From NCBI GenBank assembly GCA_049680295.1, contig JBAUHN010000346.1:1-9246 (forward strand): a DNA stretch of 9,246 bases, written 5' to 3'. The position numbers and the translations under genes are program-made. The DNA is from JBAUHN01 sp049680295 (GTDB taxonomy: Bacteria > Pseudomonadota > Alphaproteobacteria > Rhodobacterales > Rhodobacteraceae). The notes under the pieces were generated by a model. It had not been told where the DNA came from and did no database searches. It was given only the letters and a program-made list of their open reading frames with translations. This document shows positions 1-7,362 of the stretch, in pieces (the first letter of the stretch is position 1; every line of letters starts with the position of its first letter).

Positions 1-1
1 G

Positions 2-652
2 ACGGTGGACGCGCCTTTGGACGGTGCCGCCCTTTCGCAACGTCTGATGCGGCGCGCGGCGCAATACGACAAGGGGGGCGATGCCCATTACAACCTGATC
101 TCGGCCCTGCATAAATCCGTTCGCGGGTCTGATCCTGATGCGGCTCTTTACTGGTTCGCGCGGATGCTGGAGGGCGGCGAAGACCCCCGGTTTCTGGCGC
201 GCCGCATCACCCGGATGGCGGTCGAGGACATTGGCCTTGCCGACCCTCAGGCGCAGGCGGTCTGTCTGCAAAGCTGGGAAACCTACGAACGGCTGGGATC
301 GCCCGAGGGCGAACTGGCATTGGCGCAGGCGCTGACCTATCTGGCTTTGGCCCCGAAATCGAACGCGACGTATGTGGCCTACAAGGCCGCGCGCAATGCG
401 GCCAAACAAACCGGGTCCGAGCCACCTCCCAAACATATCCTGAATGCCGCGACCTCGCTGATGAAGGATCAGGGTTATGGTGCGGGCTATGCCTATGATC
501 ATGATGCGGAAGATGGGTTTTCGGGGCAAAATTACTTTCCCGACACGATGGAACGCCCGGTGTTCTATGACCCGGTTGAGCGCGGCTTTGAGCGGGATCT
601 GAAAAAGCGGCTTGAGTATTTCGTCAAGCTGCGGGCACAGCGTAAAACTTGA
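2..652 (+). CDS. rarA: Replication-associated recombination protein A (RarA/MgsA), C-terminal part
   Basis: This is the C-terminal half of RarA, an AAA+ clamp-loader-like ATPase related to WHIP/Mgs1 that acts at stalled replication forks in the cytoplasm. The reading frame is open to the left edge, so the GTG at position 5 is probably an internal valine and not the start. About 216 residues are present out of a usual length of roughly 430-440, so the Walker A and B ATPase motifs lie outside the window. What remains matches the helical and tetramerisation region. It begins with the hallmark stretch YDKGGDAHYN, followed by ISALHKSVRGSDPDAALYW and ARMLEGGEDP, then EDIGLADP. The end, with GYGAGYAYDHD and QNYFPD, is typical of the family C-terminus. 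The gene ends in TGA 31 bases before crcB and may lead the downstream operon. Family assignment is secure. Confidence 0.95.
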   Translation, partial: TVDAPLDGAALSQRLMRRAAQYDKGGDAHYNLISALHKSVRGSDPDAALYWFARMLEGGEDPRFLARRITRMAVEDIGLADPQAQAVCLQSWETYERLGSPEGELALAQALTYLALAPKSNATYVAYKAARNAAKQTGSEPPPKHILNAATSLMKDQGYGAGYAYDHDAEDGFSGQNYFPDTMERPVFYDPVERGFERDLKKRLEYFVKLRAQRKT

Positions 653-683
653 CATTACCCGCCGGACCCGCGACAGACCGCGG

Positions 684-1064
684 ATGATTTCTACTCTTTC
701 TCTGGTCGCCCTTGGCGGCGCTTTGGGCGCTTCATTGCGCTATCTTGCAGGTGTTGCGATGTTCCGGGCCACCGGGCCCACGGAATTCCCGGTGGCCATC
801 CTAAGCGTGAACATCCTCGGGTCGTTCCTGATGGGGGCCTTTGTTGTCGTTGCCGCAAACAAGGGCCTGACCCATCTTAGCCCGCTGGTGATGACGGGGA
901 TCTTGGGCGGCTTTACAACGTTTTCGGCCTTTTCACTGGAAACGGTTACCTTGATCGAGCGTGGCCAGGTCGGGTCGGCCGGTCTTTATGCCCTATTGTC
1001 GGTTGTATTGTCGGTCGCGGGTCTGATGCTGGGCCTTTGGATCGCCAGAGGAGTGTTCGCATGA
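684..1064 (+). CDS. crcB: Fluoride efflux channel CrcB (Fluc family)
   Basis: This small inner-membrane protein of 126 residues has the usual Fluc/CrcB length. In the known family it forms dual-topology dimers that export fluoride ions. The sequence shows four hydrophobic segments and all the family signatures. GGALGASLRYL lies near residues 10-20, NILGSFLMG lies in the second helix, and GILGGFTTFSAFSLE in the third helix carries the TTFS motif that lines the ion path. The ATG at 684 was chosen because it gives the normal family N-terminus; a longer open frame reaches back into rarA but adds only unrelated residues. No strong Shine-Dalgarno sequence is visible, so initiation may depend on read-through from rarA. 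The stop overlaps the next start codon as ATGA. There is only a 31-base gap upstream, too short for a fluoride riboswitch. Confidence 0.93.
   Translation: MISTLSLVALGGALGASLRYLAGVAMFRATGPTEFPVAILSVNILGSFLMGAFVVVAANKGLTHLSPLVMTGILGGFTTFSAFSLETVTLIERGQVGSAGLYALLSVVLSVAGLMLGLWIARGVFA
1047..1053 (+). promoter_or_regulatory. Ribosome binding site of the RluC-like gene
   Basis: AGAGGAG lies inside the end of crcB, 7 bases before the ATG at 1061. This strong site picks that ATG over the upstream in-frame TTG at 1037 and supports coupled translation with crcB. Confidence 0.75.
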
Positions 1065-2107
1065 GCCGGGTTCAGACATTGACAGTTGCCGAAGGCGACG
1101 CGGATCAACGGTTGGATCGGTGGTTTCGGCGCCAGTTTCCGCTGATCAACCAGGGCATGATCGAAAAGATGTGTCGCAAGGGCGAAGTGCGCGTGGATGG
1201 TGGCCGGGTCAAGGCCGCCACTCGGCTGGAGGCGGGCCAACAGGTGCGCATCCCGCCGTTGCCCGATGCCGCAGCTCCGGCGCCATCGCCGCGCACGCGG
1301 GTGTCGGACGCCGATACGAAATTTATCCGCTCATGCGTGATTTACCGCGACGATCATGTGATCGCCCTGAACAAGCCGCCTGGATTGCCGGTGCAGGGTG
1401 GGTCTGGTCACGCCCGCCATGTGGACGGTCTGGCCGAAGCGCTGATGTTTGATCTGGACGAAAAGCCGCGGCTGGTGCACCGGATCGACAAAGATACCTC
1501 GGGCGTGTTGCTGATGGCGCGGACGCGGGCGGTCGCGGCGACACTGACGGCGAATTTCCGACACCGCGAGACCCGCAAGATTTACTGGGCCGCAGTCGCA
1601 GGTGTGCCGCATCCCAAAAACGGGACGGTCAAGTTTGGTCTGGTCAAGGCGCCGGGTCATGGGGCCCGTGGCGAAGGTGAAAAGATGCATTGCGTCCATC
1701 CGCGTGACATTGATGAGACAGATGGCGCCAAGCGTGCGACCACTGATTATGCGGTGCTGGCACAGGCGGCCAAACGCTGTGCGTGGATGGCACTGATCCC
1801 CGTGACGGGGCGCACCCATCAGCTGCGCGCGCATATGGCTGAGATTGGCCATCCGATCATCGGCGACGGCAAATACGGTGGCTCTGGACAGGACAACATG
1901 GGCGATGGCTGGGGCGCACAACTGGGCGGCGATATCTCGAAAAAGCTGCACTTGCATGCGCGGTCGCTGACGGTCGAGCATCCGGTGACCAAAGCACGGC
2001 TGCACCTGACGGCACCACTGCCTGACCATATGGTGCGGACATGGGATACGTTCCAATGGCTGGCGTCAGATGTGCCTGCCGATCCCTTTGACGAGGATTG
2101 GGCGTGA
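1061..2107 (+). CDS. rluC: RluA/RluC-family 23S rRNA pseudouridine synthase
   Basis: The protein has 348 residues and converts uridine to pseudouridine in RNA, most likely in 23S rRNA (RluC modifies positions 955, 2504 and 2580 in E. coli; the target here is inferred). An N-terminal S4 RNA-binding domain spans about residues 4-67, with RLDRWF and CRKGEVRVDGGRVK. A proline- and alanine-rich linker follows at about 68-80. The catalytic domain starts near residue 90. The active-site motif LVHRIDKDTSGVLLMART holds the catalytic aspartate D143 in HRID, preceded by NKPPGLPVQGG. The later motif GRTHQLRAHMAEIGHPIIGD is also intact. The start is set by a good ribosome binding site. The gene overlaps crcB and the HAD gene by 4 bases each. 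RluC is preferred over RluD because of overall character and the basic S4 domain, but the exact paralogue is uncertain. Confidence 0.88.
   Translation: MSRVQTLTVAEGDADQRLDRWFRRQFPLINQGMIEKMCRKGEVRVDGGRVKAATRLEAGQQVRIPPLPDAAAPAPSPRTRVSDADTKFIRSCVIYRDDHVIALNKPPGLPVQGGSGHARHVDGLAEALMFDLDEKPRLVHRIDKDTSGVLLMARTRAVAATLTANFRHRETRKIYWAAVAGVPHPKNGTVKFGLVKAPGHGARGEGEKMHCVHPRDIDETDGAKRATTDYAVLAQAAKRCAWMALIPVTGRTHQLRAHMAEIGHPIIGDGKYGGSGQDNMGDGWGAQLGGDISKKLHLHARSLTVEHPVTKARLHLTAPLPDHMVRTWDTFQWLASDVPADPFDEDWA
2091..2097 (+). promoter_or_regulatory. Ribosome binding site deciding the GTG start of the HAD gene
   Basis: ACGAGGA lies 6 bases before the GTG at 2104. It favours that GTG over the in-frame TTG at 2098, which would sit directly against the site. 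Confidence 0.6.
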
Positions 2108-2787
2108 CCCAGGCTTTGCGGCTGGTGATTTTTGACGTCGATGGCACCTTGGTCGACAGCCAAAATGACATCGTGACCGCGATGGGACAGGCGTTCGACG
2201 CGGTGGGCGCCCCGCCGCCCTCACTAGCAGAGGTTCTTGGAATTGTGGGCTTATCGCTGGATGTGGCGATGGCGAAACTGGCGCCTGCATATGAAAGTGC
2301 TGACCGGGCCGTAATGGTGCAGGCCTATAAAGACGCCTATATAACGATGCGTGCGCAGGTGGGGGCGGCGCAGTCTTCACCGCTTTACCCCGGCGCTTTG
2401 GACCTGTTGCAAAGTTTGCGCAAACGCGATGACATCGTGCTGGGCGTGGCCACTGGCAAATCCAAACGCGGTCTGGACAAGTTGATCGAGGCACATGGGC
2501 TCGACAAGATGTTTGTGACCCAACAGGTCGCGGATTTTCACCCCTCCAAGCCGCATCCTTCGATGATTTTCCAGGCCATGACCGAGGCGGGAACCGATCC
2601 TGCAAACACGGTGATGATAGGCGATACCAGTTTTGACATGGATATGGCGGCGGCAGCCGGGGTTTGTGGAATTGGCGTCGGTTGGGGCTATCATCCGGTT
2701 TCGCGACTGACCTCGGCGCTGCATGTTGTCGACGGTTTCGACGCCTTGAGTGCAACGTTGACGACGCTTTGGGACGTGGCGGCATGA
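2104..2787 (+). CDS. HAD-superfamily phosphatase, phosphoglycolate phosphatase-like
   Basis: This is a cytoplasmic hydrolase of 227 residues, of the HAD subfamily IA (Gph/PGPase-like) type. All four HAD motifs are visible. Motif I is FDVDGTLVDS, with nucleophile D11 and acid/base D13. Motif II is the threonine in GVATGKS (T117). Motif III is the lysine in PSKPHP (K149). Motif IV is MIGDTSFDMDMA, with D174 and D178 for magnesium. A helical cap lies between motifs I and II at roughly residues 18-90. Proteins of this kind dephosphorylate small molecules such as 2-phosphoglycolate, but the substrate cannot be read from the sequence, so no symbol is given. The GTG start overlaps the preceding stop as GTGA, and the stop overlaps the next start as ATGA, so the gene is tightly coupled within its operon. 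Confidence 0.9.
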   Translation: MTQALRLVIFDVDGTLVDSQNDIVTAMGQAFDAVGAPPPSLAEVLGIVGLSLDVAMAKLAPAYESADRAVMVQAYKDAYITMRAQVGAAQSSPLYPGALDLLQSLRKRDDIVLGVATGKSKRGLDKLIEAHGLDKMFVTQQVADFHPSKPHPSMIFQAMTEAGTDPANTVMIGDTSFDMDMAAAAGVCGIGVGWGYHPVSRLTSALHVVDGFDALSATLTTLWDVAA

Positions 2788-3497
2788 GTGACTGGAAAAT
2801 GAAACGGTTCTGGACGCAAGCCTGTGTCGCCCAAACGGATGGCGGCTACCGCATTGAATTGGATGGCCGCCCGGTGCACACGCCCGCCAAACAGTTGCTG
2901 GTTGTGCCAACAAAAGCGTTGGCCACAGCAATTGCGGCCGAGTGGGATGCACAAGTTGGCACCATCGACCCCCGCCAAATGCCATTCACGCGCACCGCAA
3001 ATGCGGCCATCGACAAAGTCACGCCGCAAAAGGCCGAAGTCGCCGACATGCTGGCCGCCTATGGTGACAGCGATTTGCTGTGTTACCGGGCCGACAATCC
3101 GTCCGAGCTGGTGGATCGGCAGGCTGCCCTGTGGGACCCGCTGCTGGATTGGGCGGCAACGACCCTTGAGGTGCGGTTATGCCTGCGAGTCGGTGTTGTG
3201 CACGAAAAACAAGATCCCCGGACGGTTGCGCAGCTGACGGCAAGGGTGCGTGAATTAACGGTTTTTGAACTGGCGGCATTTCATGACCTGGTCAGTCTAT
3301 CGGGATCATTGATTCTTGGATTCGCGGCCGCGCTTGAGGCATATCCGGCGCAGGAATTGTGGGAAATCTCGCGGCTTGACGAGATCTGGCAATCCGAACA
3401 ATGGGGAAAAGACGAGGATGCCGAGGCAATGGCAGCCTTAAAATGTGCGGCTTTTTTACACGCAAATCACTTTTTTCGACTGCTAAAGGCGGCCTGA
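2784..3497 (+). CDS. ATP12-family F1-ATPase assembly chaperone
   Basis: The protein has 237 residues, normal for bacterial ATP12 proteins, which are found mainly in alphaproteobacteria. Mitochondrial Atp12 binds the F1 alpha subunit and prevents its aggregation before the alpha3-beta3 hexamer forms; the same role is inferred here. Visible family features are MKRFW near the N-terminus, LDGRPVHTPAK (about residues 26-36), a conserved AAEWDAQ (51-57), and SDLLCYRA (96-103). These are followed by the paired WDPLLDW (117-123), SLSGSLILGFA (171-181) and the C-terminal DEIWQSEQWGKDEDAE (199-214). The ATG at 2784 matches the family N-terminus and overlaps the HAD stop; an upstream in-frame start would only add residues unrelated to the family. 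No F1 genes lie in the window, so the chaperone is unlinked to its client here. Two runs of six T near the 3' end encode Ala-Phe-Leu and Phe-Phe codons. Confidence 0.92.
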   Translation: MSDWKMKRFWTQACVAQTDGGYRIELDGRPVHTPAKQLLVVPTKALATAIAAEWDAQVGTIDPRQMPFTRTANAAIDKVTPQKAEVADMLAAYGDSDLLCYRADNPSELVDRQAALWDPLLDWAATTLEVRLCLRVGVVHEKQDPRTVAQLTARVRELTVFELAAFHDLVSLSGSLILGFAAALEAYPAQELWEISRLDEIWQSEQWGKDEDAEAMAALKCAAFLHANHFFRLLKAA

Positions 3498-3551
3498 GCC
3501 GCGATTGAAACGGTTGACCTGACGTAAACCTGATGGCGAAACTGGTTTTCG

Positions 3552-3566
3552 CAAGGGTAACCCTTG
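3552..3566. repeat. Short palindrome in the bztA leader
   Basis: The arms CAAGGG and CCCTTG are perfect inverted copies around the 3-base centre TAA. The right arm overlaps one of two TTGACCTG octamers (3514-3521 and 3564-3571), which start exactly 50 bases apart. It could be a regulator binding site or a minor hairpin; no U-run follows, so it does not look like a terminator. Confidence 0.4.
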
Positions 3567-3601
3567 ACCTGTCGGCAAGATATCGCACAGACTGCGTCCC
3601 A

Positions 3602-3630
3602 CTGAGAAGGGCAATTCTTTCCAGTATAAC
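3602..3630 (+). promoter_or_regulatory. Candidate sigma-70 promoter of the bzt/aap operon
   Basis: CTGAGA (3602-3607, four of six matches to TTGACA) and TATAAC (3625-3630, five of six matches to TATAAT) are separated by 17 bases. Transcription would start near 3637 and give a leader of about 55 bases before the ATG at 3692. This is the best -10 box in the 194-base gap, but the -35 box is mediocre, so the call is tentative. Confidence 0.4.
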
Positions 3631-3677
3631 TTCCGGCGTTGGGACGCTGGTCGAACCGCCCAATGTGGCGGATAATC

Positions 3678-3687
3678 AGGAAGAGGT
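3678..3687 (+). promoter_or_regulatory. Ribosome binding site of bztA
   Basis: AGGAAGAGGT lies 4 bases before the ATG at 3692. It fixes the start at the signal peptide MKKS and not at upstream in-frame codons around 3533. Confidence 0.75.
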
Positions 3688-3691
3688 AAAA

Positions 3692-4714
3692 ATGAAAAAA
3701 TCCGTAATTTTTGGCGCATTGACAGTGGCTGGCCTTGCGGCTGGTGCCGCGACAGCGGGAACAGTTGATGATGTAAAAGCACGCGGCAAACTGAATTGTG
3801 GCGTAACAACCGGCCTGGTTGGCTTTGCCGCTCCGGACGCGAATGGTGAATGGAGAGGCTTTGACGTTGCGGTATGCCGCGCTGTTGCCGCCGCTGTTCT
3901 TGGGGATGCGAACGCTGTTGAATTTGTGCCGACAACGGGCAAAACACGCTTTACTGCTTTGGCGTCGGGCGAAATCGACATGCTGGCCCGTAACACCACA
4001 TGGACGCTTAGCCGTGACGTTGACCTAAAGTTCACCTTCGTTGGTGTGAACTACTATGACGGTCAAGGTTTCCTTGCCCCTAAGGCGTTGGGCGTATCGT
4101 CAGCCAAAGACCTTGATGGCGCGACAATCTGCGTTCAAACCGGCACCACAACCGAACTGAACCTCGCGGATTTCTTCCGTGCCAACAACATCAGCTACGA
4201 GCCAGTGCCGATTGAAACCAACGCCGAAGGCCAGCAGCAGTATCTTGCGGGTGCCTGTGACAGCTACACCACAGATGCCTCTGGTCTTGCCGCGACGCGC
4301 GCGACTTTTGAAAATCCCGGCGATCACGTTTTGCTGCCGGAAATTATCTCAAAAGAGCCATTGGGCCCACTTGTGCGCCACGGCGATGATGAATGGGGCG
4401 ATGTTGTCCGTTGGACGCTGAACGCGCTGATCACAGCCGAAGAGCTGGGTATCACATCGGCCAATGTTGCGTCTTTGGCTGCTGCGGCAAACCCGGATAC
4501 GCCGGAAACAAATCGCCTGCTGGGCACCGAAGGGACATTGGGCGAAATGCTTGGTCTTGACGCTGCCTGGGCTGCCACGGCGATCGGCGCTGTTGGTAAC
4601 TACGGCGAAATCTTTGCCAAGAACATCGGCGAAGAAACACCTGTTGCTCTGGCCCGCGGCCTAAATGCACAGTGGACAGACGGCGGCCTGCTTTATTCGC
4701 CGCCCTTCCGCTAA
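3692..4714 (+). CDS. bztA: Periplasmic amino-acid binding protein of the Bzt/Aap ABC transporter
   Basis: The protein has 340 residues, the usual length for BztA (Rhodobacter) and AapJ (Rhizobium). It should capture glutamate, glutamine, aspartate, asparagine or other L-amino acids in the periplasm and deliver them to the BztB/BztC permease. A clear Sec signal peptide spans about residues 1-22: a basic MKKS start, a hydrophobic core, and a likely cut after the ATA that precedes GTVDDVKARG. The mature part shows family landmarks: TGLVGFAAPDANG (40-52), GFDVAVCRAV (57-66), LARNTTWTLSRD (98-109), CVQTGTTTELNLADFF (147-162), CDSYTTDASGL (189-199) and EIISKEPLGP (217-226). The end GLNAQWTDGGL-YSPPFR is also typical. 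The gene leads the transporter operon, with its own leader, and is followed by a perfect stem-loop. The symbol aapJ is an equivalent name; ligand range is inferred. Confidence 0.93.
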   Translation: MKKSVIFGALTVAGLAAGAATAGTVDDVKARGKLNCGVTTGLVGFAAPDANGEWRGFDVAVCRAVAAAVLGDANAVEFVPTTGKTRFTALASGEIDMLARNTTWTLSRDVDLKFTFVGVNYYDGQGFLAPKALGVSSAKDLDGATICVQTGTTTELNLADFFRANNISYEPVPIETNAEGQQQYLAGACDSYTTDASGLAATRATFENPGDHVLLPEIISKEPLGPLVRHGDDEWGDVVRWTLNALITAEELGITSANVASLAAAANPDTPETNRLLGTEGTLGEMLGLDAAWAATAIGAVGNYGEIFAKNIGEETPVALARGLNAQWTDGGLLYSPPFR

Positions 4715-4728
4715 GACCTGAAATTGTA

Positions 4729-4755
4729 AAGGGCGCAGTTCACTCCTGCGCCCTT
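4729..4755 (+). promoter_or_regulatory. Perfect stem-loop between bztA and bztB
   Basis: The arms AAGGGCGCAG (4729-4738) and CTGCGCCCTT (4746-4755) form a perfect 10-bp stem with a 7-base loop, starting 14 bases after the bztA stop. No strong U-run follows, only CGCATTACAC. It is therefore more likely an mRNA-stabilising or partial-termination element than a full terminator. Such structures are common after binding-protein genes and help keep the soluble component in excess over the permeases. The rest of the 131-base gap shows no convincing promoter. Confidence 0.7.
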
Positions 4756-4845
4756 CGCATTACACGACCCACCAAACGACAACCCGGCCACCGAGGCGCC
4801 TAAGCGTCCGTTCATATCAAGGCCGGAACCACGGGGAATAATTCA

Positions 4846-6060
4846 ATGACGGCACTGACGGACCCGCAGGGGACGTCGTTCAGCCCATCCATGTTGCTGA
4901 ACGATACGCGCTACCGATCTACGACGTTTCAAGTGATAGCATTCATCATTCTGGCGCTCACGGTTGGTTATCTTTACAGCAATCTGGCGGCCAACCTGCA
5001 AGCGGCCGGGCTAAAGATTGATTTTTCATTTCTTGGCACGACAGCGGGCTATGACATTGACCAGCGATTAATCGAATACACCAGCCAGTCGACCAATCTG
5101 AGTGCGGCGATTGTTGGTATTCTCAACACGCTGCTGGTTGCGTTTCTGGCCTGTGTCGTGGCCACGGTATTTGGTGTCCTGGCCGGTGTTCTGCGCCTGT
5201 CCAACAACTGGCTTGTCTCAAAAATCATGGCGTTCTACGTCGAGATTTTCCGCAACATTCCAGTGCTGATCTGGATCTTGATCATCTATGGGGTCATGAC
5301 GGTGGTTCTGCCGGGGCCGCGCGAGTTCAGGGGCGACAATGCGACATCGTCCATGGTGCTTGATTTGTTTGCCTTTACCAACCGGGGCGTCTATGTGCCT
5401 GCACCGGTGTGGGGACCGGGGTCCATGGTGGTCGTGGCGACGTTCATCGCGTCGATAATCGGCGTTATCGCCTATCGCCGCTACGCAAAAAACCTGCTGT
5501 TCTCGACAGGGCGACTATTGCCGATGGGATGGCCCAGTCTGGCGATCTTCTTTGTGCCGACGATTTTGATGTTTTTGCTCATGGGCATGCCCATTGGTCT
5601 GGATGTACCAGCGTTAAAAGGCTTTAACTTTCAGGGCGGCATCAAGGTGGGTGCACCACTGATTGCGATCTGGTTTGCATTGTCGATCTACACAGGTGCC
5701 TTTATTGCAGAAAACGTGCGCGCCGGTATTCAGGCCGTATCACGGGGCCAGACCGAGGCCGCATCGGCGCTGGGCCTGCGTTCCGGCCGGGTGATGAGCC
5801 TGGTCGTATTGCCGCAAGCCATGCGGGTGATCATTCCGCCGCTGATTTCGCAATATCTCAACATAACCAAGAACTCATCACTGGCGATTTTGGTGGGCTA
5901 TGCTGACGTCACGGCGACGTTGGGCGGGATCACCCTGAACCAGACGGGACGGGCGATCGAATGCGTCGTCTTGATGATGATCTTTTATCTGACGATCTCG
6001 CTGCTGATTTCGGCGGTCATGAACGTCTACAACAATTCTGTTAAGCTGAAGGAGCGCTGA
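4846..6060 (+). CDS. bztB: Amino-acid ABC transporter permease BztB/AapQ
   Basis: This inner-membrane subunit of 404 residues belongs to the HisM/GlnP-type binding-protein-dependent permeases. It pairs with BztC to form the translocation channel. After a cytoplasmic start, the first helix lies at about residues 27-47. A periplasmic stretch follows (about 48-85), then the core helices beginning with GILNTLLVAFLACVVATVFG (91-110) and the family segment EIFRNIPVLIWILI (133-146). A large extra section (about 155-265) with additional hydrophobic segments separates these from the C-terminal core. The EAA loop, which docks the ATPase, is RAGIQAVSRGQTEAASALGL (292-311), followed by LPQAMR. The length is close to AapQ and well above ordinary polar-amino-acid permeases (about 220-240). 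A modest GGGGAA ribosome binding site lies 7 bases before the ATG. BztC starts 3 bases after the stop. Confidence 0.92.
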   Translation: MTALTDPQGTSFSPSMLLNDTRYRSTTFQVIAFIILALTVGYLYSNLAANLQAAGLKIDFSFLGTTAGYDIDQRLIEYTSQSTNLSAAIVGILNTLLVAFLACVVATVFGVLAGVLRLSNNWLVSKIMAFYVEIFRNIPVLIWILIIYGVMTVVLPGPREFRGDNATSSMVLDLFAFTNRGVYVPAPVWGPGSMVVVATFIASIIGVIAYRRYAKNLLFSTGRLLPMGWPSLAIFFVPTILMFLLMGMPIGLDVPALKGFNFQGGIKVGAPLIAIWFALSIYTGAFIAENVRAGIQAVSRGQTEAASALGLRSGRVMSLVVLPQAMRVIIPPLISQYLNITKNSSLAILVGYADVTATLGGITLNQTGRAIECVVLMMIFYLTISLLISAVMNVYNNSVKLKER

Positions 6061-6063
6061 GCA

Positions 6064-7362
6064 ATGTCAGACACACATGCAAATTCAGTCGCCTTCGTGC
6101 GCACCCAGGACGTACCTTCCGCACCGCCACCGGGAAATGCTGCTGGGCCCGCCAAATGGATCAAAGACAACCTGTTCGCCACACCGCTGAACGGCTTGCT
6201 GACGCTGGTGGCGCTTTACGTGATCTATGCGGTTCTTTCCGGATCACTGCCCTGGATACTTGGCGGTGTTTGGCAAGCACCAAGTCTTACCGCCTGCCGA
6301 GAGGTTTTGAACGGCGAATCTGCAGCCTGCTTTGCGGTTTTGACGGAACGCTGGAACCAACTGTTGTTTGGGTTCCAGTACCCTGACGATCAGTATTGGC
6401 GCCCCGGTCTGGCATTTTTGTTGCTGTTTATTGCCGCCGCACCGGTGCTGTTTTTCGATCTGCCGCGCAAGCTGCTGGCCTTTACCGCGGTCTATCCGTT
6501 TATCGCCTTCTACCTGCTGTGGGGCGGCACGGTGTTTGTGCCGATCCTCGCGTTTGTTGGCTGTATCGGTGGCTATCTGGTGTACCAGCGGCTGGTGAAC
6601 AACAGCTTTGCAGCCGGATTTTTCGGCGGGGTGGCTGCGGCCATCGTCATCTGGTATGTCGGCGGCTGGCTGATCCCGGATGATGCGTCCCGTAATTCGG
6701 CGTTGTCGGCAGTGCCCAGCCGCTACATGGGGGGCTTCATGCTCAACATGATGCTGGGCGTGACCTGCGTGTCACTGTCGGTGCCGATTGGCATTGCGCT
6801 GGCATTGGGACGGCAATCAAGCATGCCGTTGATCAAATGGATCTGCGTGGTTTTCATCGAATTTATTCGCGGTGTGCCACTGATCACTTTGTTGTTTGTT
6901 GCCAACGTCATGCTGGCCTATTTCTTCCCGCCCGGATCGGGTGTGGATTTGTTCCTGCGCGTGGTGATCATGATCACCATGTTCTCGGCAGCCTATATCG
7001 CCGAGGTGATCCGCGGGGGTCTGGCCGCCTTGCCAAAAGGCCAGAACGAGGCCGCAGACAGCCTTGGGCTGGATTATCCGCAGGCGATGCGTCTGATCAT
7101 TTTGCCGCAAGCGTTGAAAATCTCGATCCCCGGCATTGTGAACGTCGCGGTGGGGCTTTTCAAAGACACCACGCTTGTCTCTGTCATTTCGATGTTCGAT
7201 CTGATTGGCATGATCCGGGGACCGATTTTGGCGTCTCAGGAATGGAACGGGGTCTATTGGGAACTTTTCAGTTTTGCCGCGTTGCTGTTCTTTGTCGTCT
7301 GCTACGGCATCTCGCAATATTCACAATGGCTCGAACGTCGCCTCGCGACTGATCACCGATAA
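6064..7362 (+). CDS. bztC: Amino-acid ABC transporter permease BztC/AapM
   Basis: This is the second permease subunit, of 432 residues, close to the length of Rhodobacter BztC. The N-terminus is cytoplasmic and proline/alanine-rich (about 1-35). The first helix lies at about 44-66, and a loop (about 68-112) holds two cysteines. Three hydrophobic segments at about 115-205 are not part of the minimal HisM-type core. The core follows, with GFMLNMMLGVTCVSLSVPIG (224-243) and FIEFIRGVPLITLLF (264-278). The EAA loop is RGGLAALPKGQNEAADSLGL (317-336), followed by LPQALK. An AAGGAG ribosome binding site at 6049-6054, inside the end of bztB, lies 9 bases before the start. The gene pairs with BztB to make an asymmetric channel energised by BztD. 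AapM is the equivalent rhizobial name. Confidence 0.92.
   Translation: MSDTHANSVAFVRTQDVPSAPPPGNAAGPAKWIKDNLFATPLNGLLTLVALYVIYAVLSGSLPWILGGVWQAPSLTACREVLNGESAACFAVLTERWNQLLFGFQYPDDQYWRPGLAFLLLFIAAAPVLFFDLPRKLLAFTAVYPFIAFYLLWGGTVFVPILAFVGCIGGYLVYQRLVNNSFAAGFFGGVAAAIVIWYVGGWLIPDDASRNSALSAVPSRYMGGFMLNMMLGVTCVSLSVPIGIALALGRQSSMPLIKWICVVFIEFIRGVPLITLLFVANVMLAYFFPPGSGVDLFLRVVIMITMFSAAYIAEVIRGGLAALPKGQNEAADSLGLDYPQAMRLIILPQALKISIPGIVNVAVGLFKDTTLVSVISMFDLIGMIRGPILASQEWNGVYWELFSFAALLFFVVCYGISQYSQWLERRLATDHR

Noticed and set aside
612..683. Longer crcB starting inside rarA
   Set aside because: The extra 24 residues have no family counterpart. The ATG at 684 gives the standard CrcB N-terminus and length.
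653..683. Possible fluoride riboswitch before crcB
   Set aside because: The gap to rarA is only 31 bases, and no pseudoknot-forming elements of the crcB motif could be seen.
1331..2785. Long minus-strand open frames of about 240 codons opposite the RluC-like and HAD genes (1331-2056 and 2066-2785)
   Set aside because: They lie antisense to clearly recognisable genes in GC-rich DNA, and their translations show no domain or coherent fold, being rich in Arg, Pro, His and Ser. They are shadows.
3439..3478. Two runs of six T near the end of the ATP12 gene as a frameshift or slippage site
   Set aside because: The frame is intact and ends with a normal family C-terminus; the runs are explained by Phe and Leu codons, and no downstream stimulatory structure is evident.
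3489..3502. 5-bp stem (GCGGC/GCCGC) across the ATP12 stop codon as a terminator
   Set aside because: The stem is short, it overlaps the stop codon, and no U-run follows. It is too weak to call.
6817..7317. Minus-strand open frame of 166 codons opposite bztC
   Set aside because: It is antisense to the EAA-loop half of the permease, and the translation is rich in Asp, His, Arg and Gln without any motif.
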